Notes: generated by a model not told the origin, from the sequence alone. 64,000 nt of DNA from Marinobacter psychrophilus (GCF_001043175.1 NZ_CP011494.1:3286001-3350000), one strand, 5' to 3'. Shown: positions 45,067 through 54,237, numbered from the stretch's first letter. A program made the numbers and translations.

Positions 45067-45537
45067 TCAGATAGGAACGCCTTCCGGCTTGTCGCTACCA
45101 GACCGCACCCGGAAGGTGCCTTCGGCGATGGCAAGCAGATTGCCTTTACCGTCATGCACTTCGCCGGTGCTGTTAAAAATCCGGGTGCCACCGGCTCGCT
45201 TGCGCCCGGTTACACGAATAGTGCCGCTGGAGCACTGGCCCGTAAACGTTGTGGTCAAAGACAAGGTAATGGCTTTACGCATTCGCCCCGGGAAGGGGCA
45301 GTATGTGCCAGCCTGGGCCATCGCGATATCAACCAGCGACGTCAGTACGCCGCCGTGAATGACACCACCAAGATTTAGATGCTTTGGCTCCAGTTCCAGC
45401 TCAATCACCGCTTCGTTTTCCTCCCAGGAAGCCTGGCGGTAACCGAGCAGGTTATGAAAGCCCGGCAGCTCTGTACCATCGACGTATGCGCTATCAACAT
45501 AGGCGCTATCGACATAAGGAGATTCTTGCTTACTCAT
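45067..45537 (-). CDS. PaaI/hot-dog thioesterase-like protein
   Basis: A 156-residue hot-dog-fold protein with HLNLGGVIHGGVLTSLVDIAMAQAG (near residues 53-77), typical of PaaI-type acyl-CoA thioesterases. It probably releases acyl-CoA or protects CoA pools. Its N-terminus carries three copies of YVDSA (residues 8-22), from three 15-base repeats, an uncommon low-complexity leader. The start overlaps the upstream SDR stop by one base (TAATG), so the two are coupled. The gene is followed by the ACAD11-like gene. Confidence 0.87.
   Translation of the reverse strand: MSKQESPYVDSAYVDSAYVDGTELPGFHNLLGYRQASWEENEAVIELELEPKHLNLGGVIHGGVLTSLVDIAMAQAGTYCPFPGRMRKAITLSLTTTFTGQCSSGTIRVTGRKRAGGTRIFNSTGEVHDGKGNLLAIAEGTFRVRSGSDKPEGVPI
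45472..45516 (-). repeat. Triple 15-base tandem repeat inside the thioesterase gene
   Basis: Three units coding YVDSA-YVDSA-YVDGT lie near the 5' end of the PaaI-like gene. Units one and two differ by two bases. It may be a slippage-prone tract or a linker. Confidence 0.85.
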
Positions 45538-46331
45538 TACACTTTCATTCCTGGCAGGTTTAAAGAGGCGGTGTTGCCGCCATCCACAGGCAGCGCCTGA
45601 CCGGTGATATAGCTGGCATCGTCACTGGCAAAAAACAGAATGGCTGCTGCGATCTCTTCCGGGTCGCCGTAGCGGCGCAATTCACAGCGAGCGCCCAACT
45701 TGTGAGCTTTTTCGTGGGTGCGGGCGTAGTCAAACACCGCTTTTGTCATACCGGTTTCAACCAGGCCCGGGCAGACAGCGTTCACCCGGATATTGTGAAC
45801 GCCAAGGTCACACGCAGCGGTCATGGTGAGGTTGATCACTCCAGCCTTCGAGGCGCTATAAGCGTTGCCCCCTGCACCCGAGCGAATACCGGCAACCGAC
45901 GCTGTATTGACAATGGAACCGCACATGCAGGCCTGCATGTGCGGTGCGACATGCTTTATGAGGAGCATGGTGCCAATCAGATTCACCGCCAACACCGTGT
46001 CCCACTCGTCTCGCTCGTTTTCGATTACCGGTGGATGGCCTTTCCCTGTGCTGGCAATGCCAGCGATGTTGCACAGGACGTCAATTTTTCCGAACGCGTC
46101 CATAGCGTCGCTGACAAGTTTTTTCACCTGCGCCTCATCGGCAACGTCGACGAGGCGAAAGAGGTACTCAGCCCCTTCCGGCATTAGATTCCCGGTCTCA
46201 ACCAAGCCCAATTCGGAGGTATCCGCCATGATCACTTGGGCACCCTCACGGGCCAGCCGCAAGGCGGTTGCCCGACCTATGCCACTGCCTGCTCCGGTAA
46301 CAATAGCCGCCCGACCATCAAAACGCCCCAT
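45537..46331 (-). CDS. Short-chain dehydrogenase/reductase, first gene of the operon
   Basis: A 264-residue SDR with the NAD(P) motif VTGAGSGIGRATALRL (12-27) and the catalytic ASVAGIRSGAGGNAYSASKAG (Ser, Tyr and Lys in place). It is the first gene of the minus-strand operon; its promoter is shared with the divergent acyl-CoA ligase. It is coupled to the PaaI-like gene by a TAATG overlap. It may oxidise a hydroxyacyl or keto intermediate. Confidence 0.88.
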   Translation of the reverse strand: MGRFDGRAAIVTGAGSGIGRATALRLAREGAQVIMADTSELGLVETGNLMPEGAEYLFRLVDVADEAQVKKLVSDAMDAFGKIDVLCNIAGIASTGKGHPPVIENERDEWDTVLAVNLIGTMLLIKHVAPHMQACMCGSIVNTASVAGIRSGAGGNAYSASKAGVINLTMTAACDLGVHNIRVNAVCPGLVETGMTKAVFDYARTHEKAHKLGARCELRRYGDPEEIAAAILFFASDDASYITGQALPVDGGNTASLNLPGMKV

Positions 46332-46475
46332 GCCGCTGTTCCTTGTATCTTTGGTTTTATTATTACACTAGCGATTTTGCTTTCGCATTAATTTGTCATG
46401 TCTTCTACTTTTGAGTCAATATAATCGGAAGTAAATTTCACTAGTCAAAACACAATAGCAGCATAAGGCACAAAA

Positions 46476-48077
46476 ATGAAAAATAACCTGAGCGAAATGC
46501 CTGTGTACGCACCCATGACCCCAAACGAACCCATGGACGCCATTGGCCACCGGATACAGAGGTTTACAATCAGCCGTGCAGACCACCCGGCGTTGATCAG
46601 TGAACAGGGCACGGTGAACTGGAGAGACCTGTTGGGCCAGATTAACCGGATCGCCAACCGCCTGCGCGATGCAGGGCTTGAGCCGGGCGACTCAGTTGCA
46701 GCTCTCTCGGAGAACAGCGCTGACTATGTCGCTCTGTATCTTGGTGTGCTCACCGCCGGGGGCTGCATGGTGCCACTTTCAGGTATGGCCAGCGCCGAAA
46801 CACTGAGTCTTATGCTGTCCGATTGCCGTGCAACGTTCCTGTTTGTGTCGCAGAAAAATGGCAATCTCCTTCAGAGCTTTCAGCCTGGGCTGCAGGGGTT
46901 ACCGGACGACCGTATTGTTGCCCTGGATGAAAACGGCGAAGGGATTGGACAGACCCTGAAAAGCTGGCTTGGCGATGCCTCAGCTGAGGCCCGCCCGGCG
47001 AACGTGTCGCTGGATGACGCCTTTAACATCATCTACAGCTCCGGCACCACCGGCACTCCGAAGGGCATTCTCCATGATTACCGATTCCGCCAGCGGCAGA
47101 TGGAACGCATGAGCCTTTATGGACTGGATTGCGATGCCATTAACCTGGTCTCAACGCCGCTGTACTCCAACACCACACTGGTCTCGGTATTACCCACGCT
47201 GTTCCACGGCGGCACGCTGGTCATTATGGCAAAGTTCGACGCTCGGCGATTTCTGGAGCTGGCCGAAACACACCGTGTGACCCACGCCATGCTGGTACCA
47301 GTGCAGTACCAGAGGATTCTGGCTGACGCGGAATTTGACCGCTTTGACCTCTCTAGCTTCAAGTTGAAACTCTGCACCAGCGCGCCCCTAAGACCGGACG
47401 TGATAGCTGATGCAATGGCTCGCTGGCCCGGCAACATACGAGAGGTTTACGGCCTCACAGAGGGCGGCATCTCTACCAGCCTCGACTGTGCCGCGCACCC
47501 AGACAAATGGAGCTCAGTAGGCATACCAACGCAAGGTGCGGAAGTACGCGTGATCGACGAAGAGGATCATGAACTTCCGAGAGGCGAAACCGGCGAATTG
47601 GTGGGCCGCGCCATTTCGATGATGCGAGGCTACGTGAACCGGCCTGAACAGACCGAGGAAATGCTTTGGGAAAGCCCTGAGGGCGACGTGTTTTATCGCA
47701 GTGGGGATATGGGACGAATCGACGAAGACGGATTTATCCATATTCTCGATCGTCGCAAGGACATGATCATTTCTGGTGGGTTCAACATTTATCCGGTCGA
47801 TCTAGAAAAGGCGCTGCTGGCACACCCTGCCGTGGACGATGCAGCGGTTATCGGCATTCCCAGCGAACATTGGGGTGAAACACCGCTGGCTCTGGTGGTT
47901 CTCAAATCCGGGCATCAGGATTCCAGCCTTACGATACTCGAATGGGCTAACGGCCAGCTCGGCAAAAGCCAGCGTATCTCCGCTATCGAGCTTCGCGGGG
48001 AACTCCCCCGCTCCACCATAGGTAAAGTTCTGAAGCGGGAGTTGCGCGAACCTTATTGGCAAAAGATCGCGCGTTGA
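46476..48077 (+). CDS. AMP-binding acyl-CoA synthetase
   Basis: A 533-residue adenylate-forming ligase. The P-loop reads IIYSSGTTGTPKGILHDYR near residue 188. YGLTEGGIST and the C-terminal RSTIGKVLKREL complete the family motifs. It is divergent from the eight-gene operon (144-base gap containing TTTCGCATTAATTT) and converges on the enoyl-CoA hydratase gene, whose end is six bases away. The substrate is not predictable; related FadD3- or FadD-like ligases activate short or branched acids. Confidence 0.9.
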   Translation: MKNNLSEMPVYAPMTPNEPMDAIGHRIQRFTISRADHPALISEQGTVNWRDLLGQINRIANRLRDAGLEPGDSVAALSENSADYVALYLGVLTAGGCMVPLSGMASAETLSLMLSDCRATFLFVSQKNGNLLQSFQPGLQGLPDDRIVALDENGEGIGQTLKSWLGDASAEARPANVSLDDAFNIIYSSGTTGTPKGILHDYRFRQRQMERMSLYGLDCDAINLVSTPLYSNTTLVSVLPTLFHGGTLVIMAKFDARRFLELAETHRVTHAMLVPVQYQRILADAEFDRFDLSSFKLKLCTSAPLRPDVIADAMARWPGNIREVYGLTEGGISTSLDCAAHPDKWSSVGIPTQGAEVRVIDEEDHELPRGETGELVGRAISMMRGYVNRPEQTEEMLWESPEGDVFYRSGDMGRIDEDGFIHILDRRKDMIISGGFNIYPVDLEKALLAHPAVDDAAVIGIPSEHWGETPLALVVLKSGHQDSSLTILEWANGQLGKSQRISAIELRGELPRSTIGKVLKRELREPYWQKIAR

Positions 48078-48083
48078 TCCCGA

Positions 48084-48824
48084 TCAGCGTTGGGCCAGTT
48101 TGTCCAGAGCGGCCCGGCAATCTTCCGACCGAAGTCGCTCGGAAAACACCTCACGCTCCCGCTTTAGCGCCTGTTCTATCTGTTCACGCCAGGGAGCGCG
48201 AATCAGCCGCTTGCTGGCCCGCAGGGCTTCGCGGGGTTTGTTTGCCAAGTTCTTTGCCAGCGCCAACGCCTCGAACAACGCCTGCCCGTCATCCACAATC
48301 CGGCTTACCAGCCCACATTCCCTGGCATCGTTACCACTGATCACCTCACCCAGCAGCAACAGATCCGTGGCTTTGCGAGCACCCAAATGCAGAGGCATGG
48401 TGACCGTAGAAGCAGCCTCTGGCACCAGGCCGAGATCCACAAACGCCGTCTTGAATTTCGCACTTTCTGCAGCCACCACGACATCCACGTGTAACAACAG
48501 CGTTGTGCCAATGCCGATTGCCATACCTTCCACCGCGGCTATAACCGGCGTATCGCAGTTCATCAGCGCTTCAATAAACGCCAACCCGGCGGAAGGCTTC
48601 GGGTTTGCATCCGTGGCACGAGCCCGGAAATCATCCAGGTCATTGCCCGCCGTGAACACACCACCCGCGCCGGAGATAACGATGGCGCTCACAGCCTCAT
48701 CTTCATTCGCACGGATTATGGCGTCACTCAGTTGCTGATACATTTCCCGGGTCAGCGCATTCTTCTTCTCGGGGCGGTTGATAACGAGCTGGAGTACGCC
48801 ATGGGACTGCTGACTTTCAATCAT
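48084..48824 (-). CDS. Enoyl-CoA hydratase/isomerase family protein
   Basis: A 246-residue crotonase-fold protein. The start MIESQQSHGVLQLVINRPEKKNALT is chosen at 48824 because AATAAGGACAG precedes it; earlier in-frame starts give an unlikely extension. The oxyanion-hole region reads SGAGGVFTAGNDLDDF and VEGMAIGIGTTLLLHVDVV; the second catalytic glutamate region is FVDLGLVPEAAST. It could hydrate or isomerise enoyl-CoA. It is convergent with the acyl-CoA ligase and divergent from the TRAP genes. Confidence 0.9.
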   Translation of the reverse strand: MIESQQSHGVLQLVINRPEKKNALTREMYQQLSDAIIRANEDEAVSAIVISGAGGVFTAGNDLDDFRARATDANPKPSAGLAFIEALMNCDTPVIAAVEGMAIGIGTTLLLHVDVVVAAESAKFKTAFVDLGLVPEAASTVTMPLHLGARKATDLLLLGEVISGNDARECGLVSRIVDDGQALFEALALAKNLANKPREALRASKRLIRAPWREQIEQALKREREVFSERLRSEDCRAALDKLAQR

Positions 48825-48992
48825 TGAACTGTCCTTATTGAGAAAATTCTGGTGCCTCTGCATAAAACATCCTATTGCAAAAGCCCGATCTTGTGATAGA
48901 TTCAGAAAATAAAAATTCACCCTGCAGTCGTTAGTTCTGCACAGTGAAACAACAAGAAGCATCACAACAACAACGAATAATGAGGCACAGTC

Positions 48993-50039
48993 ATGAATAT
49001 CCTCGCCAAAACACGCAAATCCCTGATCGTTTACGCGTCTGCCCTTACCCTCGGAATTTCAGCTGCCTTGAGCGCCGCGCCTGCCGCCGCCCAGGAAACG
49101 TTCACATGGAGAGTGCAATCGCACTGGCCAGGCGCCAGTAGCTCCTATACAGACAGCCTGGTAAGGCTGCAACGAGTTCTGGACGAGCGCACAGACGGGC
49201 GTTTGAAACTCAAGCTTTACGAAGCCGGCGCGCTGTTCAAGGCCCAAGACACGTTCAACGCTGTAAGCCGTGGCATTCTGGAAATGGGCACAATCTCTCC
49301 GTCTTATGCTCAAGACAAAGTTTCTCTTGCAGGCATTGCCTCCGGTTTGCCCTTTGCATTCCGTAACGTGTGGGAAGCTGAATACTTCCATCAGGGTATG
49401 GGTTTTGAGCAGATGCTTCGTGATGAAGCGGCAGAACACGACGTTTACTGGGCGACCGATAAGGTGTATCCCACTGAAATGGTGATCAAAGAGCCGATCA
49501 ATAGCTGGGACGATTTTACCGGTCTGAAGATCCGCTCCTCAGGTGTTCTGCAAAAGTTCCTGACCGAAGCGGGTGCTGCAGCATCTTATATTCCAGGCAG
49601 CGAACTTTACTCCGCGCTTGACTCAGGCATTGTTGACGGTGCCCATTGGGGTGCCGCTCAGGGTGCCTCCAGCATGGCTCTGTATGAAGTGGCCAAGTAC
49701 CACGTTCAACCAGCCCTGAACATCGCGGGCACTGATGTCATCATTGTCAGCATGAAGGCACTGAACAAATTGCCAGAGGACATGCAAAAGATCGTCAAAG
49801 ATACACTCGATGAGCAATTCTGGGTTCGTACCAACGAATACCTTTATAAGGAGCGCATCACCCTGGCCAAGGTGATCGCCGAACAGGGCGTGCAGGTAAA
49901 CGTTCTGCCGGATGACGTTCAGGACAAACTGACAAAAGCCGCACAGGCAATGTGGGACGAGGAAGGCGAGCGTAGCGACAACGCCAAGAAGGCGTTGGAT
50001 ATGCTGAAGGGCTATCTGACCGAACTCGGCTACCTCTAA
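48993..50039 (+). CDS. TRAP transporter DctP-type solute-binding protein
   Basis: A 348-residue periplasmic protein. The signal peptide runs to about residue 30 (ALSAAPAAAQ). The mature part has FTWRVQSHWPGA and the ligand-arginine region GLKIRSSG near residue 175 typical of DctP proteins, which bind organic acids through a conserved arginine. It is separated from the DctQ and DctM genes by a terminator-like hairpin that may raise binding-protein levels. Substrate unknown; the neighbourhood suggests an organic acid fed to acyl-CoA metabolism. Confidence 0.92.
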   Translation: MNILAKTRKSLIVYASALTLGISAALSAAPAAAQETFTWRVQSHWPGASSSYTDSLVRLQRVLDERTDGRLKLKLYEAGALFKAQDTFNAVSRGILEMGTISPSYAQDKVSLAGIASGLPFAFRNVWEAEYFHQGMGFEQMLRDEAAEHDVYWATDKVYPTEMVIKEPINSWDDFTGLKIRSSGVLQKFLTEAGAAASYIPGSELYSALDSGIVDGAHWGAAQGASSMALYEVAKYHVQPALNIAGTDVIIVSMKALNKLPEDMQKIVKDTLDEQFWVRTNEYLYKERITLAKVIAEQGVQVNVLPDDVQDKLTKAAQAMWDEEGERSDNAKKALDMLKGYLTELGYL

Positions 50040-50063
50040 CCCACACGGTTAATGAAGTGACAC

Positions 50064-50093
50064 AGGCCGGAGTCTTCGACGTCCGGCCTTTTT
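50064..50093 (+). terminator. Attenuator/terminator between DctP and DctQ genes
   Basis: AGGCCGGA (50064-50071) pairs with TCCGGCCT (50082-50089), with an inner GTC/GAC pair, followed by TTTTAT. It would stop part of the transcription after the binding-protein gene, giving more binding protein than permease. Confidence 0.85.
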
Positions 50094-50128
50094 ATCCCTG
50101 AAAATCCAACATCCTCCTGGAGAATGCA

Positions 50129-50674
50129 ATGAGTGTGCTGACCGCATTCATAAGCGGGGTTACCCGTCTTAATGATTTTGTCGGACGCTGGGTAGCCCTA
50201 CTCGTTTTCGCCATGTTCGCGTTCCTGCTGCTGGAAGTGGGCTTCCGTTATCTGCTTGACGCACCCACAGTCTGGACCAACGAGCTTACTCAAATGTTGT
50301 TCGGCGTTTATGCGGTAATGTCCGGAGGCTACATCATGGCTCATCGGGGCCACGTCAATGTCGATCTTCTGCACTCGCAACTATCGCCTCGCAAGCGGGC
50401 GTTTATGGACATCGTCACCTCATTGATATTTTTCATTTTTACTCTTGCTCTGCTGTGGTTTGGCATTGACATGGCCAGCGAATCCATCGCCAGTTGGGAG
50501 ACCTCTTACTCTGCCTGGAACCCACCGATCTGGCCGGCCAAGCTTGCCATTCCTATCGGAACAGGACTGCTGGTACTGCAGGGCTTGGCAAAACTCCTTG
50601 AAGACATTGCCATTGCGTTCAACCTGGATTACTACCGCCCGGATCACAGCACTTCTAAAGGAGAGCAGTCGTGA
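50129..50674 (+). CDS. TRAP transporter small permease subunit (DctQ)
   Basis: A 181-residue membrane protein with four helices typical of DctQ. The start MSVLTAFISGVTRLNDFVGRW and the LLEVGFRYLLDAPTVWTNELTQMLFG stretch (residues 31-56) fit the family. It pairs with DctM to carry solute into the cell, driven by a Na+ or H+ gradient. It overlaps the next gene by four bases (GTGA), so the two are translated together. CTCCTGGAGAATGC precedes its ATG. Confidence 0.91.
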   Translation: MSVLTAFISGVTRLNDFVGRWVALLVFAMFAFLLLEVGFRYLLDAPTVWTNELTQMLFGVYAVMSGGYIMAHRGHVNVDLLHSQLSPRKRAFMDIVTSLIFFIFTLALLWFGIDMASESIASWETSYSAWNPPIWPAKLAIPIGTGLLVLQGLAKLLEDIAIAFNLDYYRPDHSTSKGEQS

Positions 50675-51981
50675 GTATTGAAGTTCTGACCCTGCTGTTT
50701 TTTGGTTCGCTGTTATTCTTCCTGCTGCTGGGTTTGCCGCTGGCTTTTGTTCTCGGTGGCGTTTCGGTGATCTTCCTCTACTTCACTTGGGGATTTGACT
50801 CCTTCTATATGGTGGCCTCGCAGATCTGGGGCACCATGGGCAGCTTTACCCTGGTTGCGATTCCCCTGTTTGTTTTTATGGCCATGGTGCTGGAGCGCAC
50901 CGGTGTCGCAAAGGACCTGTACCGGATGATGCATCTGTGGTTTGGCGGCCTGCGCGGCGGCCTGGCCATAGGAACCCTGCTTATCTGCGCCGTATTTGCG
51001 GCTATGGTGGGCATCAGTGGTGCAGCGGTGGTTGCCATGGGCACCATCGCATTGCCCTCTATGCTGGAGCGGGGCTATGACCGCAAAATGGCGCTGGGTG
51101 TCATCAATACAGGTGGCGGCTGGGGCATTCTGATACCGCCCAGCATTCTGATGATTCTCTACGCATTGATTACCGGGGTATCCGTAGGCCAGATGTTTGC
51201 TGCCGGCATCATGCCTGGCGTTCTGCTGATCGTAATGACCGTTACTTACATTCTCGTGCGCTCTACCCTTCAGCCGCACCTGGCACCGGCCCTGCCCCCA
51301 GGAGAGCGTGGCACCTGGCCCGAGAAGTTCCGTGCTTTAAGAGCCGTGCTGCTGCCCATCGGTGTTGTTTTCATGGTGTTAGGTTCCATCATCGGTGGCA
51401 TTACCACGCCAACGGAAGCCGCCGCCATGGGCGTTCTGGGTTCGCTGATTTCGGCGGCCGTCTATCGCCAGTTTAAGTGGAGTATCCTGCAGGAAGCAGC
51501 TATCCGTACCTTCAAGCTTACGGGCATGATCATGTGGATACTGTTTGCCGCTCACGCGTTTAGCGCGGCGTACCAGAGCATGGGAGCTCAAGATCTGATA
51601 GAAGGCATGATGCAGCACATTCCCGGCGGTCCGTGGGGCATCATCATTGCAATGATGGTGATTATATTCTTCCTGGCCATGGTGCTCGACCCGGTTGGCA
51701 TCATGCTGATCACTCTGCCGGTGTTCATGCCCATCGTAAAATCCCTTGGCTTCGATCCGATCTGGTTCGGCATATTGTTCGTGATCAACATGGAAATCGG
51801 CTATAAGACTCCGCCCTTCGGATTTAACCTGTTTTATCTAAAAGGTGTCGTACCGCCAAACATTACCATGAAGGACATCTACACCTCAGTCGTTCCGTTC
51901 GTCATCATCGAAATCATAGCCATTGGCATCATCATGGTCTTTCCAAAAATCGCTACCTGGCTTCCAGGCGTGTTTTTCTAA
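50671..51981 (+). CDS. TRAP transporter large permease subunit (DctM)
   Basis: A 436-residue, about 12-helix membrane protein. It starts with the GTG at 50671, which overlaps the DctQ stop, with AAAGGAGAGC in front. Family features include GISGAAVVAMGTIALPSMLERGYDRK (residues 113-138) and GWGILIPPSILMILYALITG. It forms the solute pathway of the TRAP system. Its stop is followed by a hairpin at 52001-52035. Confidence 0.93.
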   Translation: MSIEVLTLLFFGSLLFFLLLGLPLAFVLGGVSVIFLYFTWGFDSFYMVASQIWGTMGSFTLVAIPLFVFMAMVLERTGVAKDLYRMMHLWFGGLRGGLAIGTLLICAVFAAMVGISGAAVVAMGTIALPSMLERGYDRKMALGVINTGGGWGILIPPSILMILYALITGVSVGQMFAAGIMPGVLLIVMTVTYILVRSTLQPHLAPALPPGERGTWPEKFRALRAVLLPIGVVFMVLGSIIGGITTPTEAAAMGVLGSLISAAVYRQFKWSILQEAAIRTFKLTGMIMWILFAAHAFSAAYQSMGAQDLIEGMMQHIPGGPWGIIIAMMVIIFFLAMVLDPVGIMLITLPVFMPIVKSLGFDPIWFGILFVINMEIGYKTPPFGFNLFYLKGVVPPNITMKDIYTSVVPFVIIEIIAIGIIMVFPKIATWLPGVFF

Positions 51982-52000
51982 CCCGCTCAATCATGAGCTC

Positions 52001-52035
52001 AACCTCACGTTCTGACGGTGTCGGGACGTGAGGTT
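52001..52035. terminator. Hairpin after the DctM gene
   Basis: AACCTCACGT (52001-52010) and ACGTGAGGTT (52026-52035) form a perfect 10-bp stem with a 15-base loop. No T-tract follows, so it may end transcription with Rho or protect the RNA 3' end. Confidence 0.6.
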
Positions 52036-52109
52036 CATAAACACCGACGTTATAAAAAATCTAAACGACTGAAAAACAACACCGCTTACTCATTATTTTG
52101 GAACCTCCT

Positions 52110-52799
52110 ATGAATGCAATCAGCAAGCCTACGATGTCTCTGGTAGATGCCATTTTTCAGCGGCGCTCCGTCCGTGGTTTTTTGCCAAAAACGGTTCCTG
52201 AAGAAACCATGCGCGACGTGTTCGAACAGGCACAGCAAGCACCGTCAAACTGCAACACTCAACCTTGGTATACCGTGGTTGCTTCTGGCGATCTAAGAGA
52301 CTCATTGCGAGATCAGTTTATCGGTCGGGCAATGGCGGGAACACCCTCTGAACCTGATTTTAGCTACGTCAGCAAATTTGAGGGCGTTTATCGCGGCCGG
52401 CAAGTTGACTGCGCCGCAGCACTGTACGGAGAAATGGAAATTGCCCGCGACGACAAAGCTGGACGTAGCCGAGCGGCGCTGCGCAACTTCGAGTTCTTTG
52501 ATGCGCCACATGTAGCCTTTCTTTGCATGGATCGCTCTTTTGGCGCCACCATCGCAGTCGATGTCGGCATCTATGCCCAAACTCTGATGCTGGCAATGAC
52601 GGCTCAAGGCATCAGTTCCTGTGCTATGGGTAGTTTGCGATCCCATCCTGACCTGGTTCGTACTGCCTTTGGACTGGAGGAAAACATCGGCGTGGTGTTT
52701 GGTATCTGTTTTGGTTACGACGACTCAGAGGTGAAGGCAAACAACACGCGCACTAGCCGCGTCTCTCTTGATGAGACGGTGGTATTCAAGGACCACTAA
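52110..52799 (+). CDS. Nitroreductase family FMN enzyme
   Basis: A 229-residue nitroreductase-fold protein. The FMN-contact regions are RRSVRGFLPKTVPEETMRD near the N-terminus, APSNCNTQPW (about residues 45-54) and GISSCAMGSLRSHPDLVR near the C-terminus. Such proteins reduce nitro compounds, quinones or other substrates with NAD(P)H. The start at the ATG 52110 is preferred to the TTG at 52098. It stands alone between the TRAP operon and the DUF3422 gene. Substrate unknown. Confidence 0.9.
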   Translation: MNAISKPTMSLVDAIFQRRSVRGFLPKTVPEETMRDVFEQAQQAPSNCNTQPWYTVVASGDLRDSLRDQFIGRAMAGTPSEPDFSYVSKFEGVYRGRQVDCAAALYGEMEIARDDKAGRSRAALRNFEFFDAPHVAFLCMDRSFGATIAVDVGIYAQTLMLAMTAQGISSCAMGSLRSHPDLVRTAFGLEENIGVVFGICFGYDDSEVKANNTRTSRVSLDETVVFKDH

Positions 52800-52810
52800 T
52801 GTTGAACACC

Positions 52811-52844
52811 GAGCAGAGAAACGCTTGCTAGGCCCTCTCTGCTC
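52811..52844 (+). terminator. Hairpin after the nitroreductase gene
   Basis: GAGCAGAGA (52811-52819) pairs with TCTCTGCTC (52836-52844), a 9-bp stem with a 16-base loop. No strong T-tract follows. Probable transcription end. Confidence 0.55.
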
Positions 52845-52926
52845 GCTATTGTCAAACACCTCTTCCGGGTTACTATTCAGGGCATCCTTTACCACTTCTT
52901 TGTCTAACAAAAGGATCAGCCCCAGC

Positions 52927-54237
52927 GTGAGCGAGTTACTGGCCAACCTCGATATCCACCCTTTACGGGGTGATTTTTATGACGAGCTGCATTCTCGCCC
53001 GTTCCAGATACTTCCCTCGCCGGCACGAGTCAGCCACATTGCGGTGCTGACCAATCCTGAGCAACGCCAGAGCCAGTTCCAACATTTGCAAACTCTTCAT
53101 ACACTGCTTGGCCATGTTCCACCCCAGCAAGAAGTAGGCTGTTTTGAGCAAACCTTTGGTGACCTGCGGGTTAGGCGGGAAATGCATATGGAATTTGCCT
53201 CATACACGTTTGTGAATCTGGCCCCCAACCGGTCTGTACCTTTTTCCGAAAACGCCATTAACCTACTGCCAGAGGGCTGGCTTGCGGAATTAAGCGGCAC
53301 CGTCATAGCCGCATTTCATCTGGATATCCAGAAAGGCAGTGCTGATAGGGCCCGCGAAAACCCTGACTACGTGCGTACACATTTCGAGGGTTTACGCCTT
53401 ATAGGCAGCAGTCCGCAGGAGGGAGCCGCAAAGGTTTGGAGTACCTTCCAGCTGCACAGTGACGGCTTCGGGCGATTTATGGTGATAAATCACAAAATGT
53501 CGAACAGCCAGCTAGGGCGACTGACCCAGCGCCTGATGGAAATAGAAATTTATCGCTTGATGTCATTGCTGGCGCTGCCTGTCGCCCGCGAGATCACACC
53601 ATCGTTAAATGATATGGATCAGCAGCTCGTACTGGTTACCCAAACGTTGGCAGACAATCAAGACGTAGACGAGCAGGCGCTGCTAACCCGGTTGACCTAC
53701 ATTGCCGCGCGCATTGAAGCCTTTCGCGCCCGCGCTACCTTTCGATTTTCAGCCACACGGGCCTATCACCAGCTGGTAATGACACGTCTGGACGAACTCA
53801 AAGAAGATGAACTGACTGGGCACCTTACCCTGACCGAGTTTTTGACACGGCGCCTGACACCGGCAGTAAAAACTTGCGAAGCCGTTGGCGAACGCCTCGA
53901 AGATCTGTCGAGGCGGGTAGACCGTGCCTCAGACATGATGCGAACGCGGGTAGAGCTGGCGATTCAAAGCCAGAATCAGCAGTTGCTGAGTTCTATGGAT
54001 AGGCGTTCCAAAATTCAGCTAATGATGCAACACACCGTTGAAGGTTTTTCAGTGGTTGCGATTACCTACTATTTGATAGGGCTGCTTAAACTGGTGCTCG
54101 ATTCCGTTTATGAAGCCGGTATTGTTTTCAACAAGTCTCTTGTTCTGGGCATCGCCATACCGGTCACTCTGGCGTTGGTGTACCTTAGCGTGCGTCTTGT
54201 TCACCACCACTTTATTCGAATGGCGAAAAATCAATGA
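52927..54237 (+). CDS. DUF3422 family protein with C-terminal membrane helices
   Basis: A 436-residue protein of the DUF3422 family. The start at the GTG 52927 makes the usual N-terminus SELLANLDIHPLRGDFYDELHSRPF; the ribosome site is modest (AAAAGGATC). The middle is a soluble domain with a helix-rich, coiled-coil-like region near residues 250-370. Two hydrophobic helices at the C-terminus (about residues 370-430) anchor it to the membrane. No biochemical function is known. Its stop overlaps the CysQ start by four bases (ATGA), indicating one transcript. Confidence 0.87.
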   Translation: MSELLANLDIHPLRGDFYDELHSRPFQILPSPARVSHIAVLTNPEQRQSQFQHLQTLHTLLGHVPPQQEVGCFEQTFGDLRVRREMHMEFASYTFVNLAPNRSVPFSENAINLLPEGWLAELSGTVIAAFHLDIQKGSADRARENPDYVRTHFEGLRLIGSSPQEGAAKVWSTFQLHSDGFGRFMVINHKMSNSQLGRLTQRLMEIEIYRLMSLLALPVAREITPSLNDMDQQLVLVTQTLADNQDVDEQALLTRLTYIAARIEAFRARATFRFSATRAYHQLVMTRLDELKEDELTGHLTLTEFLTRRLTPAVKTCEAVGERLEDLSRRVDRASDMMRTRVELAIQSQNQQLLSSMDRRSKIQLMMQHTVEGFSVVAITYYLIGLLKLVLDSVYEAGIVFNKSLVLGIAIPVTLALVYLSVRLVHHHFIRMAKNQ

